In this document: positions 1 to 8,500 of the stretch, in pieces | How the letters are laid out: every line of letters begins with the position of its first letter | How positions within the stretch are numbered: position 1 is the stretch's first letter | Notes under the pieces: model-generated | Seen by the model: the letters and a program-made list of their open reading frames with translations, nothing else | Database searches by the model: none | What the model was told of the DNA's origin: nothing | Made by a program: the position numbers and the translations under genes | Source of the DNA: Theodoxus fluviatilis | Taxonomy: Eukaryota > Mollusca > Gastropoda > Cycloneritida > Neritidae | Length of the DNA stretch: 10,641 bases | Direction: 5' to 3' | NCBI GenBank assembly: GCA_034096865.1 | Contig: JAWQFJ010001179.1 | Location: 48,139-58,779, forward strand

Positions 1-160
1 CAGGTGGCAGAGGAGGCCACTTCAGCATTCGCCTTCCAAGCCCTGAATCAGGGCAGCCACCGCCAGCCCACCACGCCACCTCACTCCAAGAGCAGCGGTG
101 CCAGCAGTGTGGGGGACCCGCATGAGATCCCCATGGAGGACCTCTCCCAGAAGGGCAAAG
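1..160 (+). CDS. Coding exon (left-truncated) of a Ser/Pro/His-rich protein of unknown family
   Basis: Seen: frame 1 is open from the first base through 53 full codons plus one base, and stops at AAAG followed by GTCAGT, a good donor. The frame is phase 1 at the donor and joins in frame to the exon at 2200. The peptide opens VAEEATSAFAFQALNQGS, continues through a Ser/Pro/Thr-rich stretch (PTTPPHSKSSGASS), and ends with HEIPMEDLSQKGK. No domain, signal peptide or membrane segment is visible. The exon's left boundary lies at or before base 1. The window opens with CAGGTGGCAG, so an acceptor CAG at the very edge cannot be excluded. A GTG at base 4 is internal, not a start. Composition suggests a disordered linker after a folded domain upstream of the window. 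The family is not recognised. Confidence 0.7.
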
Positions 161-875
161 GTCAGTTGTCCGTGTTGGGCCATTGACCTAGGAGTTGACT
201 GTAAAGAAGCCCGATCTCTCCAATGCATGATTGAGATGTGACGTGAAAATTGTTGACAGAAATTTTAACTGGGTGGTTTAGAGAAGTGGAAAAGTGGAGA
301 GGAAATCTGTATGCAAGATACATGTAAATGCTGGAAAAGTCCGCAAGGCAAAGCATACCCTTCGAGAATGATAGGAAAAAACTAACTATGCTCCAACATA
401 TAGCTATTTACAGCAAAACTAGGATGAATGTTGCTTGAAAAGATTGTCAGCATGGCAAAGGGGAGGCTTAATTGCTCATGGTCCTTGCTTAGAACACACT
501 CTATTTGAACAAGGTATTCAGATCTGAGACTTGCATACTCTTTAACAGTACCCAGTTACAACAGTAATTCATTTAGCTAGGTTCTTGTTTACAAGACCAC
601 CCTGTAGCTTGAAGGTTAGTCGCAGGATAAGAGTGTCTGATTACACCATTTCCTAGAGGAGCCAGTGTCTAATTGTGACCACCCACCACGGAATGAGTAG
701 TAAGTCTCCTTGGCCTAAATTTCACTTTTAAACTCTTTCTAAAGGTATTTATTCTCCTCTTTTAAGTGGTGAAAACTGTTTGACAATGCAACCATTGGTT
801 CCCGAGTTATGAGAACTCAAACATGACACCCCTTCATTCTGCAGTTTGGAGAAAACGGAGTTTAAACATCGTTGA

Positions 876-985
876 TATTATAATAATAATAATTTATTAT
901 ATTTATAATGTGCCTTATCCAGTGGTTCTAAGCGCACTTAGGCCTCGGTTTATTAAGGTCTCATCCGAAGGACCTGGGTAAAACT
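876..985. repeat. TAA-rich tract joined to a SINE-like short interspersed repeat
   Basis: Seen: a (TAA)n run at about 876-893 passes into ATTTATTATATTTATAATG, then GTGCCTTATCC, CTAAGCGCACTTAGG and CTCATCCGAAGGACCTGGG. Remembered, not checked: the order TAA-run, ATTTATAT-like box, CTAAGCGC, CATCCGAAGGAC is typical of short repeats scattered through mollusc genomes. No tRNA-like A or B box is clear, so assigning it to a SINE class is inference. It is intronic. Confidence 0.4.
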
Positions 986-1229
986 TAGCAACCATGCATC
1001 AATCTTATTGAAATTTTCACCACTCACTACTGATGATAAGTTCATGATTTGGGTGTATTTTGGTTACAATGTGATGAATAGTATAGCTACTGTGAGATAT
1101 AATATGAATGTACCCATTACGAAATTTGACAGAAGATGGCTGTCACAGAAACACCACCATAAACACAGCACAGTATAATGACATTATCTTTATTACTGAT
1201 CTACATAACTTATTTACAACATGCTAATA

Positions 1230-1236
<7 letters not shown>

Positions 1237-1286
<50 letters not shown>
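1237..1286. repeat. (AC)25 dinucleotide microsatellite
   Basis: Seen: 25 uninterrupted AC units, followed by TCAC. On the minus strand this reads as (GT)n and produces a run of Cys-Val in a chance reading frame, which is not coding. It lies in the intron, about 900 bp upstream of the acceptor. Confidence 0.97.
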
Positions 1287-1289
<3 letters not shown>

Positions 1290-1290
<1 letters not shown>

Positions 1291-1625
1291 TAATCCTGTA
1301 ACAGAGCATATTAAAGCACAATAGGAAATTTTGGTTCTCATGTAACAAAACATTTAACTTTAGGTGAAAACGTTTGATCTCTTTTAGCAAACTGTGCTCT
1401 AGGGCGATCGAGTGATCAGTGTTACTAGTGCTTGATTCATTGCCTTCAAGTTGGTCAGTATCGGTTGATTCCTCATCATCCTCGTCATCAGGGAACACAA
1501 AATATATGAAATCAAGTCATTGATCTCATCTGCGACGCTGATGTCACTAATATTTGCGGCAGAGGCAGAATCAGTCAGAATTGTACACTTGCATCACCAC
1601 ACTCATGTTCAGTGGGTGACGCCAT
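1290..1625 (-). pseudogene. Possible frameshifted relic of a small acidic coding sequence
   Basis: Seen on the minus strand: an ATG at 1625-1623 opens MASPTEHECGDASVQ and soon meets a stop. A second frame then reads LTDSASAANISDISVADE and a few more residues (about 1575-1505). A third frame reads FVFPDDEDDEESTDTDQLEG and stays open to the AC microsatellite. A CCAAT-type box (complement of TGATTGG, 1656-1662) lies about 31 bases upstream of the ATG. Inference: the three pieces follow one another with protein-like, acidic Ser/Asp/Glu composition, as in a decayed N-terminal exon, perhaps from a transposon gene. No family is recognised and no catalytic motif is present. It could be chance, because each piece is short. 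Confidence 0.25.
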
Positions 1626-2199
1626 TACTGCGTTTGGTGCCAGAAAGCTATAACCTGATTGGTTGAAAAAATCACATGACGATCTGAGCTAATGGTGCAC
1701 GAGGGGAGACAAGTATGATGACCATTTGTTTATGAGCTACGCTTTCTCTTCTGTTCATTTACTGAATGACCTTGATATTCTGACCAATGAAATGACCCTA
1801 CACATATAGCCAAGGATAGCTATTTCCATTGAGAACAACTCGACACGTTGATTTCCGTGCGAGAGGGAGAGACAGGCTCTGAATATGAGTTGATCGGGAT
1901 GCAGCATATGAAAAAACTAGGTCAGTACGCTAGGGTTGCTATCAATAAATGTATAGTAGAGGTACCTAGATTAATTTTTACATATTTTCGCTTTGTGAGG
2001 GTGTGAAATAATGGTTGCTGGTGCCATAGGAACTGAAACTTCAAAATTGTCAAACCATCACCCCCACGTTGATCTTAGCCTCTCCTGTAAAAATTGCCTG
2101 AGGTGACTTACGACTCCTTCTGTGATGGGCAGTCACAATTTATCACACTGTTGACATAGATGGATGGGAACTTTGCACTTTACTCCCTGTCATTTCAAG

Positions 2200-2870
2200 G
2201 TCGCACAGGATCGCTGGAGCGAGGCAAGCCAGGGCGGCCACAGAACCGTGACTTGCAGCAGAAGCAGGAACGGAGCCACTCTTGCAGTCCACGCAGAGGG
2301 TCAGGGTCTCGTCTGGAGTCCAGTTCCTTCTCCACCACTGCCGCTGCCCCCAAGCGCGTGCGCCGCCTGTCAGCTCCTCAGACTGCTTCTTCCTCAGCGC
2401 TGCCCCACCACCACCACCCCCACCTCCACCATGGGGTGCTGCGTCACCACAGCAAGAGCAACCCCTTGCCCCTCCCTCGTACCCGCTCCTCCTCTGACAG
2501 CAGTGCGGATGGTCACCTCCACAGTGGGACCATGTCTGGTGGGATCTCCCCATCCCTGAGGCCGGCAGAGGCTCCTCCTCTTTCCCTGGTGTCCAGCTCA
2601 GAAAGTGCTGGAATCCCCAGAGACTCGCCCAAACTTGTACCTCCCACTGAAGCAATGAGGTCTGCAGGTACGGAGGCCCAGGCAGAGGGAAAGGAAGGGC
2701 TGGAGGGGGGTTCAGAGGAGGCAGCACCCCCTAGGGAAGGTCCGTCCCCCTCAGACAGCCCTGCTCGTCAGCTGACACAGCTGGCCCAGATGGTGCAGCA
2801 GCACTACCACTTCCCAGGCGCTGAAGGCAAGGCAACAGTGATGCCTGACCAGGCAGAAGGCTCCAAGTAG
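2200..2870 (+). CDS. Terminal coding exon of the same gene: basic, Ser/Pro/His-rich disordered C-terminal tail
   Basis: Seen: after the split glycine codon there are 222 residues and a TAG at 2868-2870. GC content and third-position composition rise sharply against the flanking AT-rich DNA and fall again after the stop, supporting real coding sequence. The tail contains several R-x-x-S basophilic kinase-type motifs (RTGS, RRLS in KRVRRLSAPQ, RTRSSSDS), an RSHSCSPRRGSGSR segment, and a histidine-rich patch (HHHHPHLHHGVLRHH, about 2407-2452). Further along are acidic Glu-rich stretches (EGKEGLEGGSEEAAPP) and a short possibly helical end (ARQLTQLAQMVQQHYHF, about 2760-2814) before the final AEGSK. 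No globular domain or membrane segment is visible. Known: such tails often carry phosphorylation and 14-3-3 binding sites on channels, kinases or scaffold proteins. Inference: this is the regulatory C-terminus of a larger protein. An ATG at 2160 could start a stand-alone reading frame, but the exact splice phase match argues against that. The family is not recognised. Confidence 0.75.
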
Positions 2871-3890
2871 GATGCTGGAGAGGCGTCATCACAAAGGTGG
2901 TCTCCCTGGTAGGAGGTCACCTGCTTCTTGGACGGCTGTTTTGGTGGAGGCAGGGAGGCCACAGCAGGTGTGAAAGCCAGGCATGATGCTGCTCTGTACA
3001 ACCCTGGACTTAGTTGGACTGAAGGGGAAAGCTGCACCTTTCCTGATGACTGACTCCTGTCTTGAAGCTTGGGTGCAGATTGCATGGCCAGTGACCATGA
3101 GGTTACGTCGTGCCAGACTCACTTGATGAACACTTCTGTGGCTGTCTCGAGACTGGCAAGACTGTGGTTTCCTGTCTCTCTTTTCGACATAGAACTATAC
3201 ATGTAATGAAACCCTGTGCTCATTATAGAAGCAGTCTGGGATCACCCATGTCTATGCACACTTCAAACATAAATGCTCTATTTAGGAACAGAGTAGTGCT
3301 CAAATATTGGTCAAGGTGTTATATATTTTCAGACCGAGTGGCCTTGTAGTTGCATGAATGCTTTGAAGGTGGGAACTAATGTAGACTGCCAGTAGTTGTT
3401 TCTTCTGTGGTTAACAACACTTTTGATTGAGGAGATCCTGGAATTCCAACAAGAAAATACAAGAAAGTCTAACCTGAAGAGAGCAGTTCTCTCAGAGTAC
3501 AAATTCAAGAAGAGTTGTTCATAAACTGCCAGAAAGCTTCATGTGGTGCTGGAGTAGAGGACACATGTTCTGGCAAGGAAAAGCAGTTCCAGGATTGTTT
3601 TCCCCGAAAAGGAAAGCAAAATGGAGTTGCTCTTCATACACTTATTTTCACAGATGTTCAGTTTCTCCATTCATGTGGATAAAAAATGATCCAATCATTC
3701 ATATCTATTCAGGGTAGCTCTCCATATGGATACTGCTTTTCCCTCAATCAAAACATTGCATGATAAATTTGTTATTTCTGCATTCCCTCCACTTGTGTTG
3801 GTGTTTGCAGGTGGATGCAGTACACTGGGTGAATTACCATGAGAATCTGAGATTGTCCACAAGATGAAATAAATACTCAGAAAAATCTTC
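2871..3890 (+). other. Probable 3' untranslated region
   Basis: Seen: after the TAG at 2870, GC content falls gradually and all forward frames fill with stops. The region ends just after an AATAAA at 3868-3873. Short reading frames inside (for example 3110-3349) show no protein-like composition. Inference: this is about 1 kb of 3' UTR. A longer UTR is possible, because further AATAAA hexamers occur at 6908, 7860 and 7979. Confidence 0.45.
3868..3873 (+). terminator. Candidate polyadenylation signal AATAAA
   Basis: Seen: AATAAA within GATGAAATAAATACTC. GTGTATG lies about 23 bases downstream and could serve as the GU-rich element. It is the first AATAAA after the stop codon. Hexamers alone are common in AT-rich DNA, so transcript ends would be needed to choose between this and later copies. 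Confidence 0.35.
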
Positions 3891-4912
3891 ATCACCGTGT
3901 ATGATAAGGTTCATACCCCATCACTTACCTTTGCTCTGAACTCTACATGGCAGTCTGCATGGCATTAGCCCTTTGTTGAACAGGGCTGGGAAGAGAAAGA
4001 AAATCAAGTAAATGGTTTGGAATGATGTATTCTGTGTAACTCCAAATGAGTGATTCATGTGATGGGATGACATTTTCTGCCTGACACCTGTTGTACAGCC
4101 ACACTGTAAATGAATGTGACAGTGCATTAATTTAGTGAGGTCACTGGCTTCGTAGCACATGAGATCACAGCATTTTGCTACTTTGGTCTGTTCATCATAG
4201 TTTTCCCTCAGAAAAACCTTTTGGAAAACATATGTTGTTAGGAGCTCCTTATATCTTGAGATATGCAAACAGCACCAGATGTTTTTTGAATGCATTTGTT
4301 TGTGGTGCAATTTTCTGAAGTTCAGAGTTTTGTCTCGGCCTAGTCCTCTACATCGAACTTTGCTGTTATTTCTCCTAGTGATACTTTCCTCCTCTCCAGG
4401 TGACGACTGTTACATATTTAGATACATGTATATAGATATAAGTTGAAGCCAGAAACTACATTATAACCAGATGGATGTCCTAACTGTGGGCTCATGTCAT
4501 ACTGTACAGTGACTGGGTGCTGGGGGTGTATCGGTGCAGTAGTTGGATGTGGTAGCAGAGCTGTGTGAGAAATCAGATGCGAAAGTGCACAAGGTGTCTT
4601 AGGTTGACATAGTTGTTACTGTGAGCAATGGGAATGTTGTGTACATAGATGTAGTTTCTTTGACCAGTGCATGGAAATGGAGGACTGCAGGAATGGCAGG
4701 GCTGTGTATAGAGGGAGCCACTCGGTCTCCAGTGCATGTCACATAGATTTGAAAACAACTTCAAGGATCAAAATGCCATGGAGACCATTTTATTTTTCTT
4801 ACCCCCAGATATGTGTTGTTATGATATTAATTCACTTGAATCTGATACCGTTTTACTGTAGACATGAAATGCATAAAACTAAGTGTGTGTGAGTTTTTTT
4901 CCATTTGTTTTT
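3891..4912. other. Non-coding AT-rich stretch, nothing recognised
   Basis: I see no repeat, RNA gene or credible coding region here. The longest reading frame (minus strand, 4310-3921, 129 residues) has no motif, no low-complexity bias and no splice context that would support it. It fits chance openness. Confidence 0.5.
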
Positions 4913-4955
4913 GACTCACATGCGAAGCAAAAGTGAGTCTATGTACTCAGCCGTG

Positions 4956-4999
4956 TCGTCCGTCCGTCCGGGCGTCCGGGCGTCCGTCCGGGCGTCCGT
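4956..4999. repeat. GTCC/GGGCGTCC minisatellite inside the element
   Basis: Seen: alternating CGTCCGTCC and GGGCGTCCG units in a 44-bp tract. It is CpG-rich against AT-rich surroundings. It sits about 40 bp from the left terminus of the repeat element and seems part of it rather than an independent microsatellite. Confidence 0.8.
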
Positions 5000-5680
5000 A
5001 AAAAACTTAAACGTTGGATTTTTCTCGGAGACTATTAAGTCTATCAACACCAAATGTGGCATGATGGTGTATGATGACAAGGCCTCAAAAAACATACATA
5101 GTGACTTGACCTTGCTTCAAGGTCAAGGTCACAGGAGCCATAAATGTGGTCTCAAAAACAGTCATTTTTCACATTTTCCCAATTTTCTCCCACGTTATTG
5201 AGAATGGCGACCTTAGCTACAAGTGGTATATAGGTCAAAGCAAGCCCTATCTTTTGATACCAGTTTGGTTGACCTTGCTTCAAGGTCACAGGAGCTCTTC
5301 AAAGTTGGATTGTATACATATTTTGAAGTGACCTTGACCCTGAACTATGGAAGATAACTGTTTCAAACTTAATAATTATGTGGGGCACATGTTATACTTT
5401 CATCATGAGACACATTTGGTTACATATCATCAAGGTCAAGGTCACTTTGACCCTTATGAAATGTGACCAAAATGGGGTAGTGAACCACTAAAAGTGACTA
5501 TATCTCATGGTAGAAAGTGCCAATAAGCACCATTGTGCTTCCTATGTCTTGAATTAAGAGCTTTGTGTTGCATGACCTTGGATGACCTTGACCTTGGGTC
5601 AAGGTCACATGTTTTTTTGGTAGGAAAAAAAAGTGTAAATCATTTCTTAGTGTATGATGTCATTGCTAGGTTTAGTTGTT

Positions 5681-5718
5681 TGACCTTGACCTTGAAGGTC
5701 ACCTGAAGGTCAAGGTCA
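5681..5718. repeat. Inverted repeat built from nuclear-receptor-type half sites
   Basis: Seen: TGACCTTGACCTT (5681-5693) is the exact reverse complement of AAGGTCAAGGTCA (5706-5718), with a 12-bp spacer that itself holds AAGGTCA. A further AAGGTCAAGGTCAAG follows at 5723-5737. Known: TCAAGGTCA is the extended monomer site bound by ERR and NR5A/FTZ-F1 receptors. Binding here is inference. Confidence 0.7.
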
Positions 5719-5769
5719 TATAAAGGTCAAGGTCAAGCATGTGAGTCGTATGGGCTTTGCCCTTCTTGT

Positions 5770-6380
5770 TATTTATTTATCAGTGTTGCCATGATATTTT
5801 TTGACATTGGGATTGAATTTTATTTATGAACATGAATTATTCAACAATGACTTGTTTCCCAGAGTGTTTCAGCCAGCCTGTTAATTTGTGTTTGGTAGTC
5901 TAATTAAGATTTTTTAACATTACCTTGCATCTCCTGGAAACTGCACTATCCTTTTTCTTTTTTCTTCGTCTTTCTTAAAATGGATTAGAGTTAAATACAA
6001 ACCTGGAAGCCTGTGAGCACAGGAAGGAACATATTAGGACAGTTGTGCAGAGATGGAACTTTTTGACTCCTGTCAGTCAAAGAATGAGAGCATCAACCAG
6101 ACCGCATCCAAACATGCACAGTCCTGTGTGTTTGAAGGGTGGTCTCACTGTGATGGTGGGCAAAGCCTCTTGCCGAAAGATAAATGATGATGTGTATTCC
6201 ACTGCTCTGTGTTGAGGGAAACACTTATTGTATGTCCACAGGCCCAAAATCATGGCAATACTATGCACATGCATGCATTCCTGTTGAAAAGAAAAAGAGC
6301 TTCTGGCATTTATAGCACGTGTCATAATAATCCCTGAAACTTGTTGAGTCATTCCACTGAGAACTGATCTAGTCACAAAT
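5770..6380. other. Non-coding, nothing recognised
   Basis: AT-rich sequence with short pyrimidine runs (about 5950-5975). A minus-strand frame at 6394-6077 (105 residues) ends in the C-rich repeat and has no recognisable motif. I see no RNA gene or regulatory motif. Confidence 0.5.
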
Positions 6381-6468
6381 CCCCACCCCACCACTCACCA
6401 CCCCATCCCCACCCCACCCCACCCCACCACCCCACCCCACCCCCACCCCAACCTCCACCCCAACCCCC
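6381..6468. repeat. (CCCCA)n-like minisatellite
   Basis: Seen: repeated CCCCA and CCCCACC units with scattered T and extra A over about 88 bp. The complementary strand has many GGGG blocks spaced by T, a pattern able to form G-quadruplexes. Poly-Gly/Trp frames over this tract are artefacts of composition. Confidence 0.9.
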
Positions 6469-6694
6469 GGTGACTGTGTTGTACTGACATTCCAAAGTAT
6501 ACTCAGGTGAACAGTAATTCTCCATAGCAGACTTCTCTGGCATGGTTGGCACCATTGGCCATGATCTACTGCTATGTCTGAAATGTTGACAAGAGTATTT
6601 GTGGACCAATGGAGTGCACCTCAAGTTTTCCTGCTACTTTGAAAACCACAGTGAGGTTTTCAATAGTCTGTTCTGGATTTTAGTCACCATTATC

Positions 6695-6726
<32 letters not shown>

Positions 6727-6747
6727 TTTTTTTTCTTTCTTTTTTTA
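6695..6747. repeat. (CTTT)n microsatellite with decayed right half
   Basis: Seen: seven CTTT units to about 6722, then TTCTTTTTTTTC and TTTCTTTTTTT as an imperfect continuation. It creates Phe/Leu/Ser-rich (plus) and Lys/Glu/Arg-rich (minus) chance frames, which I do not call as genes. Confidence 0.9.
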
Positions 6748-8087
6748 TATTCTTTTCCCATATGCCATGGAATTTAGTTGTAGGGAAGTTGAAATGAAAT
6801 ACAACTTTTGCCTTGACACTTTGGATAACTTGCTGGAATATTTGCTTGATCATCCAGTGTCTTTCAGATATTTTTCTTTCTTCTTCTTTCCCCCCCTGAT
6901 TTTGTCTAATAAAATCAATGCTTGCAAACATGGTCAGTTTAAGTCATATGTTGTGCTTATTATTATTGGAAATTCATTGAGATGTTGTACATTTATTGTA
7001 TGCTAAAGGTTGTATGGAATTGACTATGTTGCACAATAGGTGAACCTACACTTTTTCTGTCTGTAGAAATGTACTGACCACTTGCAAACATATCATTCTC
7101 CACTGTAGTTGTGGAGAAAGCATTGACTAAAGACCTTTTTCTCAGGATATCAAACATCATAACAAATACGTACATCCAAACATTTAAAGGATTATTTGAA
7201 TTTATTTTTTTGGATTTTGGCAACTTATAATTGAAAATATAGCCATGTCAATGCTTTTTCATGTCAACTAGAATTCAGGGGTGTATAGCATAGGCAATTT
7301 AAAGACTCATTCATTCAGTTGGTAAATTACAAACGAAAGTGGTGTCTCTACATTCTTGTTTACCCCAGCTTTTATGAAATTCTTTATTCTCCTTCAAATC
7401 TTGTGTGGTTTTTGCTGCAGCCAAGATCTCTGCATGAAAGACACTGACAGGCAATGTAAACCATGTAATGAAAAAACTACCAGTAGGAATAGAGATCGAT
7501 AGCACAATGGGAGTTTCCTCTGTGGTTTACTGCTTCTTAGTTTATACTGTCTTGTGATAGTGTCAATAGAATATCACTCAAGTTTGGACCTGAAGAGAAA
7601 ATATAATTGCATCATATAAGGATTTAGCTAAAAGTTCAGGTTTTCTCTTCTTTCTTTTTTCCCCCCAGTAGTGAATTGTATTTTTGATGTAAAATCCCTA
7701 TTCTTGCCTGATGAGGAACAATTTTCTTTTCACCTTTACTGTGATTGTTATATTCGTTTCCAATATGCTTCAGTCTATGGATGAATTCACTGAGATAGTA
7801 GGATAAATGATGTACCTGTCATTTATTTATTCGCCAGCATTACTCCCTACCCCTACAAAAATAAATTTTTTACCCAAATATACCCTGCATACCATTTATT
7901 TTCCATGTATCAGATCTCATTTCACTTGTGTGAGAGTGACACGGAGTGTAGCATAAGTATGGTCACTTGTGAGACTGAAATAAATGTGTACCACCAATTT
8001 GTGTCATGATGATTTTCATTATATACATCAGCTACATGAATAACTTGAGCCAGCATCAGAACTCTTGAAAAAGGGTAATAACATCAA
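6748..8087. other. Non-coding AT-rich stretch, no gene recognised
   Basis: No coding region stands out. AATAAA hexamers occur at 6908-6913, 7860-7865 and 7979-7984 and could be alternative transcript ends. A pyrimidine tract ending in CCCCCCAG at 7641-7668 resembles a 3' splice site, but the sequence beyond it is open for fewer than 40 codons in its best frame and shows no coding composition. Confidence 0.45.
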
Positions 8088-8148
8088 CTCCTCCTCCTCC
8101 TCCTCCTCCTCCTCCTCCTCCCCTCCTCTCCTCCTCACCCTCCTCCTC
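8088..8148. repeat. (CTC)n trinucleotide microsatellite
   Basis: Seen: about ten CTC units, then imperfect CCCTCCTCTCCTCCTCACC units and a final CCTCCTCG. The poly-Ser frame across it is compositional. Confidence 0.9.
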
Positions 8149-8337
8149 GGGTGGACAATCTACCCCACATGGATACACAGAGATATGCGTACCGTTTTTC
8201 TTTTTTTTAGTGCACGACGTGATGGTACAACCGATATGTTAGGACGATGAGGGGTTCATAACTGTCGTCAATTTGGTCGAGGGGGTCTTAATGATGTGGC
8301 ACAAAGTAAAAATAGTCGATTATTACCTTGTTCAGCA

Positions 8338-8500
8338 GCGGGGGTGGGGTGGGGGGGGGGGGGGGGGGGGGGGGTGGGTTGTTTTTTTTTTTTTTTTTTT
8401 TTTTGTTTTTGTTTTTTGTTTTTTTTTTGTTTTTTTTCCATGTTAATAATATTTTTTTTTTTGGCAACCCAAAAAAAATAAAAAGTTTTTTTTTTTTTAA
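8338..8500. repeat. Homopolymer G tract followed by T tracts
   Basis: Seen: GGGGTGGGGT, then 24 consecutive G (8351-8374), then 23 consecutive T (8382-8404), then more T-runs with single G interruptions and shorter T and A runs to about 8500. This is the first sign of the abnormal base composition that continues to about 9900. It may be a real simple repeat, but run lengths should not be trusted. Confidence 0.75.

Larger units (their letters stand above)
161..2199 (+). other. Phase-1 intron with GT donor and AG acceptor
   Basis: Seen: the donor is GTCAGT at 161-166. The acceptor AG is at 2198-2199, preceded by a pyrimidine-biased stretch (CTTTACTCCCTGTCATTTC, 2178-2196). Joining base 160 (G) to 2200-2201 (GT) gives a glycine codon and keeps both sides open. 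Without splicing, frame 1 runs into TGA at 184-186, which would add only GQLSVLGH. Inside the intron are a TAA-rich SINE-like repeat near 876-985, an (AC)n tract at 1237-1286 and a possible minus-strand coding relic at 1290-1625. The rest (about 190-870 and 1700-2150) is AT-rich with nothing I can name. Confidence 0.65.
4913..5747. mobile_element. Non-autonomous repeat element with 11-bp terminal inverted repeat and many AGGTCA half sites
   Basis: Seen: GACTCACATGC at 4913-4923 is exactly complementary to GCATGTGAGTC at 5737-5747, giving an 835-bp unit with no long reading frame. Inside, in order, are a 5' hairpin (GACTCAC 4913-4919 with GTGAGTC 4933-4939), a CCGT/CCGG minisatellite, and a middle section with repeated TGACCTTG, CAAGGTCA and TCAAGGTCAAGGTCA motifs near 5107-5131, 5269-5288, 5329-5339, 5431-5444, 5573-5607 and 5681-5735. 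The last cluster lies against the right terminus. No clear target-site duplication is seen. The true right end may extend to about 5770, taking in GGGCTTTGCCC and CTTCTTGTT. Remembered, not checked: very similar sequences are frequent in mollusc genomes. It encodes no protein, so any mobility would need enzymes supplied elsewhere. Confidence 0.6.

Noticed and set aside
1237..1286. AC array considered as a CRISPR-like or telomeric repeat.
   Set aside because: It is a plain dinucleotide microsatellite without spacers.
2143..2727. 194-residue minus-strand frame opposite the terminal exon.
   Set aside because: Shadow of the GC-rich coding exon; the plus-strand frame has matching splice phase and a natural stop.
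3921..4310. 129-residue minus-strand reading frame.
   Set aside because: No start context, motif, coding composition or splice support; consistent with chance in non-coding DNA.
4905..5201. 98-residue frame at the left of the repeat element.
   Set aside because: It overlaps the CCGT minisatellite and the AGGTCA motifs. This is repeat sequence and only about a third of the element is open.
6599..7006. 135-residue Phe-rich forward frame that looks like membrane segments.
   Set aside because: The hydrophobic run is the translated CTTT microsatellite; the rest has no recognisable features.
7641..7790. Strong pyrimidine tract with CAG resembling a 3' splice site and a short open frame after it.
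   Set aside because: Only about 37 codons are open, with no coding composition and no partner donor identified.
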